Source: Nereocystis luetkeana
Taxonomy: Eukaryota > Sar > Phaeophyceae > Laminariales > Laminariaceae
Length of the DNA stretch: 64,000 bases
Assembly (NCBI GenBank): GCA_031213475.1
Contig: JARUPZ010000007.1
Coordinates: 4,211,586 to 4,275,585, forward strand
Direction: 5' to 3'
The translations under genes were made by a program, and so were the position numbers. The notes beneath the pieces were generated by a model, which searched no databases, was not told the DNA's origin, and was given only the letters and a program-made list of their open reading frames with translations. Shown piece after piece: positions 37,710 to 47,151 of this stretch (position 1 is its first letter; each line of letters starts with the position of its first letter).

Positions 37710-40700
37710 CCATCCCATTCATTATCTTCGCACATCTTCTTCTCTCTCTCCTTCCAACTCGTAACTCAGATCCGGGGTCACATAGCAGGTTCTTCTCCCC
37801 CCTTCCCGCTACGGTACGTGCCTTCATTTTTTATCGCGAGAAGATTTCAGCCTATTCTTCCCTCGTCGACTCGCATCGAATTGTGCCTACCCACGCTGCA
37901 AGGCGCTCTCAACAATTGAATCCCTTTTTTTATTTTTGCAAATAAAGTCAATGTCCGACCCTCCTAGGGCTCGAACCCGGGACTCAAACAAGTAGAATTC
38001 GAGGTTAACCACTTGAACCACCGGGGCGACCGGCTTAGGTCATATTAACTATGGTCCCCCGTAATAGCTGTACGTACGGTCGGTGTATACCAGGAATCAC
38101 GGGGGACCATAGTAAATAGGACCAAATGTTGTTAGTAAAAATAGGGAAATATATAGGTTTTTGTTTGTACCGTAGGTCCTATTTACTATGGTCCCCCGTA
38201 ATAGTGTATATTGTACCTGGTATACCTTAGTGTATAGTCTACCTTGTACGGCAGTACCCAGATATATAGCGTATAGTGTCAGAGAGTGCATGAACCAATC
38301 ATCGATCATCGATCAGCCAATCGGTGCAGCGCGTGACTTGCGGAGAAGAAAACGAAAACACCGAAAATCATCGAGACTCTGATGTTCTTCGAGACTCGGT
38401 ACCGCTGGCTGCTGGCTGCTGTCATGCCATCGCTAGTGGTACTACTGCTGAAGACCTGCGTTGGTGCTGTATTCGCAAGACACTACTACCATTAACACAC
38501 TCTAAATTAGTACCTTCAATTAGGCCCTGGCCTTCAAGGCTCGCCCTAAAATGCCTGAACGCCCTTTTAGACGTGCAGTCCCGTTTTGGCGACAACCTAC
38601 TTCAATTTTGAGTGGTTTGTCCACAAAACGGAACTGCAGCCTTAAAAGGGTTAACGCCCTTTCCCGAACAGGGATTAAAACTATGAAGAGGGCGGTGCCT
38701 CCATTTTGGGGACAAACCACTCGAATTCAAGTATGTTGGCCCCGAAACGGGACTGCAGCCCTAACAGGGTTGGGGCTGGGGTTCAGTCCTCTAACGGGGA
38801 CAAATTACTTAAAATCAGACTCCGATATTTTTTATATACAGCAGTATTACGGGGGACCATAGTAAATAGGACCAAATCTTGATAGTAAAAATAGGGAAAT
38901 ACGTGTTTTTTTTTGTGTGTACCGTAGGTCCTATTTACTATGGCCCCCCGCAACAGTAGTAGTCGTGCTGTCATAAGAAAGGTCAAGAGCTGTTTCGAGC
39001 CTCAAACCAGGCCAAAACGGCGACTAGATTAGATTGTGTAACGAAATTCAAAATTTGCAGAGGTCTCCGCGATCAAACGGGGCTGACACTACTGCTGTAG
39101 ACGACAGAGCGGGATGTTCAATCAGCAGTATATACATATGAACAGCACTGCTATTAACCCTTTTAGAACCGCAGTCCCGTTTCGGGGACAAACTATGAAA
39201 TTTGAGTGGTTTGTCCCCAAAACGGAACTCCGGTTCTAAAAGGGTTAATACTATTTCGGGGGGGACCGTAGTAAATAGGACCTATGGTACACACAAAAAC
39301 CTATATATTCACCAATTTTTACTCACAATATTTGCGCCTTTTAACTATGGTCCCCCGTAATACTGCCTGTAGCACAATTTAATATACCGTATCGTGGAAC
39401 AAGTTATACCGTGCCATTCATTACCACGACTTTGGCATGCCGTATTTGAAAAAAAAAAACACAAAAACACACACAGCTGTGAGATCGAGGATTTGGTCGG
39501 AGCCCATTTTTGCAAACTGCGTGTGATCCTTCGATCGCGCGTACTACGGGCTTCATATTGTGTCATGCAGAAAGTACAGTCCGTATGTGAGGAAGACAAA
39601 ATCGAGGTTGCACGTAGCTTGTCACGAGTGGGCAATTTTTCCAGATTTTTTCCGGAAGTGTATATTCCTACCTGGTACCTATATACCAGTAGCTGGTATA
39701 CACTATCGGCATACCTGGCCTTCAGTCTGTACCGCTGCGGCGAGTTTGGAGGAGCGAGAGACAACCCTCGCCCGGGATCGTGTGATGCACACACTGCACA
39801 CCATACAGCATACCGGTACAGCACTATTTACGGGGGGCCATAGTTAATAGGACCTATGGTACACATAAAAAACTATATATTTAACCATTTTTACTAACAA
39901 TATTTGGTCCTACTAACTATGGTCCCCCGTAGTAGCACTACTACTCGTATAAATACTTGGTATATGCTGGCATGCCCTTTTAGTATGATTTCGCTAAAAT
40001 GGGAGCGGCCTATTGCGGAAAGGGTGCATGGTCCGCTCGCACCGCTCGTGCTTGAAGCACATTTCACCATTCATGATGAGGTCGTCCTCTCGCCTGTGTT
40101 CTACGTGGCGAAGAATGCTACATAACCAGGCATCAGGTGGTTCTTCTATACACCAGGTATCAGGTGTTAGGAACACATGTGTTGAACAGTACAGCAGTCA
40201 TACTGATATTAATAGTATGGTATTACGAGTAGCATCGACATAGTCTGAAAACATGTTATGTGGCCTTACGACTACAGCAGTCCAGCACACATACGTACCT
40301 GGTCTGTGCGCAAACGAGTACCAGGAAACAAGTATCACGCAAACACGAGGCACTCACGTACACTGAGAGTAGCTTAGCAACAACGTAACCACTACGAGTA
40401 CAGCACCCCACAGAGTAGCATGTACGGGTACGAGTACCATGCGAAACGAATTATATGCTCAATAGTGACGAACCGAACGAATCAGCTCTAACAACATGCG
40501 GTAGGCTGTGGATCATTGCCGCACAAGCGACAGAGTGCTGCTGCGCATAAACTCGTTACCGAGCCAATGACACGTACATATCACACCTGGTATCATATTT
40601 AAGGATACTCGGTGCGAAGTAAGGGTGGGTAAGCAGCTGTACAAGGACAAGGATTCAAGCAGTAGGTATTCATACGTGAGCAGTACCAGGTGTCGGGTAG

Positions 40701-43700
40701 CAGGTATGGTACGATATGATATCAGGTACGATGTACGAGAGGCCAGAGGTCAGAAGAAGAAGCAAAGAGGTATCAAAAAGAATCAAAACCGTCGTGTATA
40801 TTTGGACAAAATAATTTTGGGGCTGGCACGAATAATGGGCGCAGGCGAGGCCAGGCGCACAGCACTGCTTCCTGCTCAGTCTCGAGGTTTGGTACCAGGC
40901 GACTCGAGGCGCAACTCACTGCTTCTTGCTCGAGGTGTGATGCCGCGCTGTAAGGTTCACAAGGTCACACCTCGAGGCGAAGCAGCAAAATTTTGTCCAT
41001 CACTATAGAGCCTACATACCAGGTAACTTACATATAAAAGCAACAGAGAGTACTATTACTGCAGGTACACGCGTCCCCGGTGGCTTGGTAGGTGGTCCGC
41101 GTGCCTATCAAGACCAATTTCGTGGGTTCAAGTCTCACCGAGTGCATGCTCCGAACGGGCTTTTTCTTGCATAAAAAAAATGGATTAGCGGAAAGCGCGA
41201 GAGCGTGAGTTAGCTACCAGGTACCAGGGTGCATTCGATGAAAATCGACGAGCAGTGGGAATACTGAACCCTATGCGCGACAAAAATTGAAGGCACGTAC
41301 CGGGGGGGAGAAGGGTAGACACCTGCGTCCACAGATTGTCCAGAAGATCGGTGAGGGTGAAACCTTCCACTAATAGTTAGGCTTGAGAGCAAAAGTGATT
41401 GAAGAAAAAAAAGGGTACCAGGTACGTACGATTAAACTGTAATATGAATACGAATAATGGTCACGTAACGCTTCTATCCCGAGTCACATCGACACATCGG
41501 CGTTATTATCTTTCAGATAGTATCCCTGCACCACTGCTGCGGCTGCTGCTGTTGCTGTTGTAGTCATACACCTGACCAGGTATGCGTTTTATTTTATTTT
41601 ATTTTTTTAACATCACTTTTACCTTCCAGCCTTACTTCCTCTTGGGAGGTTTTACCCTCAACGAGCTTCTGGACAAGCCGTGGTCACAGGTGTCATCCCT
41701 TTTCCCCCTCGATACGTGCCTTTAGTTTTTGTCGCGCATAGGGTTCAGAATTCCCATTGCTCGTCGATTTTCATCCGATGTAGCTAACTCACGCTCTCGC
41801 GCTTTCCGCTCATCAAGAAGCCACGAGCATGCACTCGGTAAAGACCAGTGACGACGTTAATAACAAGTACCTGCCTGCTTCGGCCTGCCCCGTCCTTGGG
41901 GTGGGCCGAGGAAGTCTGCCAGGACCTGCAGCGGTCTAGCGACAGTCACACGAACATCGAGCTTCGGACTACGTAGGTAGGGAACCTTGCGCGGTCCGGC
42001 TGGTGGCCTGCTCGCTTTAAGGACCGCGTGGGGTGGTGGTGATGTTTTTTCTTCTTAACCCCGACGCCGAGGAGTTCATCCCTCAGGCGGGACGGGTACA
42101 TCACCACAGCAGAGAGCGCTACGTGGGCAGCCGGTGGAGTGGAGAGGCTGGCCACAGCGTGGGTATGCATGCACGACAGGAAGGATGGGATTGTCGGCGT
42201 GGGTTGGGACGGCTGCACCCAGCCAACGGGAACCAAGGCGCGTACCGGGCTACGAAACGGAGAGCCACTTTCGCCATAGCGAAAAAAAAGAAACAAAAAA
42301 AGAAAAAAAGAAGGCGGGGACGAGCCTCACGTCGGCTGGCAAAGAAAGCAGCACGCGAGGCTCGTAAGAGACAGAAGGAGGCACTTGTGACGGTAGCGAC
42401 CTACAATGTGCGCACCCTGGCTGTAAAGGGGAAGAACGGGTACGGACATGACGAGCGGGTACTGGCGAAGGGACGGCAACTCGGCTGTGACTTCATTGGC
42501 CTGCAAGAAACTCGGAGGTCCGGCAGCACGACGTTCCGTGCGGCAGGGTATCGTGTTTTCTGTTCAGGACAGGAAACAACAGCCACCAGGCAAGGGCTGT
42601 ACGGAGTAGGCCTAGCTGTCAAGGAATCGTTGTGCAGTAAGTCTGTGTATACTCATCAGTTCGTTGACGAGCGGCTAATGTCTATGCGCTTTGAGCTGGC
42701 TGGCAAATGCGAGGCAGTCAATTTCGTCGTTGCGTATGCTCCAACTGATTGTACCAAGGACGCCGAACTGAAAGGTATCTTCTGGCAGAAGCTGGAGTAC
42801 TTGGTGAAAAAAATCCCGACGAAAGAGTGTCTGTTTGTACTGATGGATGCCAACGCGCGAACTGGACAGAGGAAGGAAGGGTGCGGTGATGATGAAAGCA
42901 GAGTGCTGGGAGCGTATGGACGTGATGTTCGTAACGATAATGGCAGACGGCTCCTGTCGTTCGCCACCAATTGCAAGTTGGCTCTCACCAACACGTTTTT
43001 CAGCACGCGCAAGGGTGGGATATCGCATACTTACAACGGCACCGGCCCGAATGACCGTAAGCGGATTGACTACATCCTAACCCGTCCAGTCCATCGACCT
43101 AGAGTACAAGATGCGAAAGTCGTCCCACAGCCTCCTGCCCCAGCTAAGGCTGACTCAGACCACAACATCTTGTATATTAAAGTCCGACTCGGTGGTCGTT
43201 TTGCGCCCAACAGACAAATACGTAGACCGACGAAACGCCGAGAGTTCGACAGGCAGCTTTTTATGTCCGATGGAAATTGTCGTGAACGAGTAGTCTCCAG
43301 GATCATCTCCACTCTCAACCAGCCTATCCAGCCCCGTAATACGTCTGGTATGGTTGAGATTTTCACTGCGGCTGTTATTGATGCGGTCGAAAAAGAGGTA
43401 CCACCCCCTGCACGTCGCCACCGCAGACATGGATGGTGTGAGTCTGCCGAAACCTTGGCCGCATTCATGCCAGCATGGACAGCGAGGGAGGATGCACGAC
43501 AATTCTTGCGTGCCCACCCCCGGGACAGAACCGCGTGGAAGACCCTGAGATCTGCGTGTGCGAACCTGCAGAAGGTGATTGCCGCAGGACTGCATGCGTA
43601 CTTCGAAGCGTACCTTGCCGAAACCGAACGACTCCTAGCGAACAACGACCAAAGAGGCTTTTACAAGCACCTTAAGAGTACGGTAGGATTGGAAGGGACT

Positions 43701-45853
43701 AAAGCGAGGAGCGAACAGTTCATTAGGGACGAGGATGGCACGATCCTACGGGATAAGGTGCGAATTCGTGAACGATGGGCGGGGTTTTATCCCAAACTCT
43801 TGAACACGAAGTCGCTGAAACTCGATCCCACGATCATCGACCTCTTGCCACCGCGACCGCCTAAACTGTCGCTTGAAGATGAACCATCCATAGACGAGAT
43901 GACCGAAGCACTGAAGGGGATGTCGAATTGGAAAGCTGTCGGGCCAGATGGTCTCCCGGTCGAACTCCTAAAAATCGACCACCCGGCATTCGCCCAGCGC
44001 TTTCACAACATCCTTGTCAATGTTTGGTTAACAGGAGAAGTCCCTCAGCAATGGAAAGATGCGATCATCAAGGTCCTTCACAAAAAGAAGGATCGAACTG
44101 ACTGCAACAACTATAGAGGGATCTCGCTTGTTGCCCACGCAGGCAAAGTGTTGTTGAAAATCGTCGCGTCCCGCCTCAGCAACTACTGCGAGACCGAGGA
44201 ACTACTCCCCGAGGAACAGTGCGGCTTCCGCCCCGCACGATCAACGATTGATATGTTGTTCGTCGTGCGCCGGCTGCAAGAGCTCGGACGACAGAGGAAA
44301 ATCCCCTTATACGTGTGCTTCATCGATCTGCAGAAAGCGTACGACTCTGTCGACCGAGAGCTGTTATGGAAGGTACTCACACGCTTTGGCGTACCAACCA
44401 AGATGCTGAGAATTATCCGTAATTTCCACGATGGCATGCGGGCTCGCGTGCGTACTGATGACGGCGAGCTCTCGGAATGGTTTGATGTCACGCAGGGGCT
44501 GCGGCAAGGCTGTGTACTGTCACCGTTACTGTTCAACGTGTTCTTCGCTGCTGCGTTACACGTCGTACTAGTACGCTTCAGCCAAGACGAAGCCATTGTA
44601 AGGGATTTGGTCCAACTCTTGGAAGCTGGAGTAGTTCGAACAGGGAAGGAGGAGCCATTGGCGTGCGTGCGAAGGTCTGTATGGGGCATGTTGTACGCCG
44701 ACGATGCAGGAATTGTCTCGAAGTCGGCTGAAGGGCTCGCAAAAATGATGACAGTCATCGTGACTGTCTTCGAAGCAGCAGGCCTCACGGTGTCGGAAAA
44801 GAAGACTGAGACAATGGTCCTACAAACACCAGACCGGACAACCCTCGCACCACCGCTCGTCATCGAAGCGGCAGGTCAGAGGTATAAGCAGACGACCCAG
44901 TTCTTATACCTAGGCGGCGTTATCCACGAAAACGATGACCTCTCGCTCGAAATCGACCGACGGATCCGCCTCATGCGAGCATGCTTCAAACGGTTCGGCC
45001 CGGAGTTGTATGATAGGACGACCGCCCCCCTTAGCCTTAAAGTCCGAATGCTGAAGGCCGAGGTGATTGAGACCCTGCTGTACGGGTGTGTGACGTGGAC
45101 CCTCAGAGCGGAACACTTTGCCAAGCTTCGAACGGCTCACCACCAAGTCCTGTTGCGAGTCATTGGCTTCCAGCGCCGACTTCGTACTGACCATGCCACC
45201 CTCTCGTACGCGAAGGCCCTCAAGATGACACGTTGCGAGAGCATCGAAACGACCATTCGCAAACGGCGGCTCTTCTTTGCGGGGGGCGTGGCACGGCAAA
45301 GCAAGGAGCGATTACCCAATCGGGTAATGCTCGGGACGATAGCTGGTGGGGAGAACCCGAGACCAGGCGGACAGTGTAAGACTTGGCATAGATGCATAGT
45401 CGAAGACCTTAGGGAGTTCCGAGCCACCGAAGGGTCAACGGAAGTTGCCCCCTTGGTGTTTGGAGTTGAGACCGCGTTGTGGTCCACAGCAGCCAAAAAG
45501 GCGGGGAAGTGGTACCGGGGGATCCTTGAAGCAGCCGAACGGTTCATGGTGAGGTGGCACGAGGCTGAGGCTGAGATGAGTAGACAGCGCCGCGCATCCG
45601 CCGTGGATGGTGCCCAAAGGAACGGGGGGGGAGGGGGCAACAGGAGAAGTGGCATAAAGCCCGACCGAGTGAATGCGGAGAGGGGGGGGAACAGGAGGGG
45701 TAGAAGGGAAACGGCGGTAGACGAAAGTAGGAAGGAGATGGCAGACAGGGTAGCAAGGCACCAAGTCGACTAGGAAGTAGAATATGACCATACTACTAGT
45801 GCTACCAACTGGTGCAGCTGGCTCGAACGTGGTCTTCTTTTGTCTTCTCTTTT

Positions 45854-45893
<40 letters not shown>

Positions 45894-47116
45894 CTTTTCT
45901 TTCTTGCGCTGACTCTCCGTGATTTTCATTTCATTTTTTCTCTTCCTCTTCCTTTTCTGATTGATAAGCCGTACTCAAGGAGCCGTGTGGCGTGGTTGGA
46001 AGACGAACCTGCTCTGCTCGGCTCGTATTGTCTGACGCCAAGGGGCTGGGCATAGTTGACGAACGCAGGGCGGAGACGGCAGTCTGGGTAGCAAGGTACC
46101 AGGCGGATTAGCAGGGAGAACCTGGCTATACTACTCGTACCACAAGCTGCTGCCGCCACCTAGAAGGTGCTTTGGGCTTTGGTCTGCCTGTTATTTCCCC
46201 TTTGTTATTTTTCCTTGTTACTTTCTCCTTGGTTCTTTGTCTTACTCTGTTCACAAGCAGTGGTGTCTTTTGTTATTTCTTCTTTTTTCCAGCTCGTTCT
46301 TTTTCAAGTGTAGGCCACCTCGCCTGCGGGGGGGGGGGCACGACAGATTGTTTCTCTTAGATTTTGCTTTCATTTTTCTTCTTTTTCTTTTTCGACTTGT
46401 CTACCTTGTTTTGTTTTCTCTTTGATTGTTTCTTTTCGTTTCACTATTTCATAGATTGCGTATGTCGTGCCTGTCGTATCTAGTATGATGACATGGCTTT
46501 GCATTGCCCACTGCAGTTCACACTGCACACGTGGCAACGTAGTATCTCTGTGGCGTAGCTTTGTGACCACAGAACTTGTATCTCTTCTAGGATGGAAGAA
46601 TCGGCACGGACACTGGTTGTGCTGGATGTCGACGGGTAGAAAGAACGGTTTAATGTGAAGAACACACACACACACACTCGGTGAGACTTGAACCCACGAA
46701 ATTGGTCTTGATAGGCACGCGGACCACCTACCAAGCCACCGGGGACGCCGTCGTACCAGGTATATGCGAGGTGTATTTGTGCAATAGGTCGTTGTGACAA
46801 AGCGAGGCCTTGCTTTTTTGTCCTTCCTGTCTTGTACATACCTGGTACGAAGAACTTAGCATTCTAAAATGTTGATAAAAAGTTGATAATTTTACCGTAA
46901 CTCTTGGGGTAACTCTTGGGTACGTGTAACAGGGTAAATGGCAATGACAACCAAGGCGTCGGTCGGCGTGCTGGCCGAGAAGCGACCAGCACACGCAAAA
47001 CGCAGCAGCGGTAGCAGGAGCCGTCTAGTCTGAGAGTGCGAGACGACACTCTCACCGCGAGCCCGCCAGTAGTTGTCCCAAGCACAACCACTCAGCGCTC
47101 TCAGTCTCTCAGCTCT

Positions 47117-47151
<35 letters not shown>

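Noticed and set aside
37957..38031. tRNA gene on the minus strand
   Set aside because: A and B boxes are present, but the acceptor stem ends do not pair and the sequence continues into a repeated body with an A tail. It is the head of an S1 SINE, as is 52189-52265.
46674..46750. tRNA gene on the minus strand
   Set aside because: A tRNA-like promoter is present, but acceptor pairing is poor and the same head is joined to SINE bodies elsewhere.
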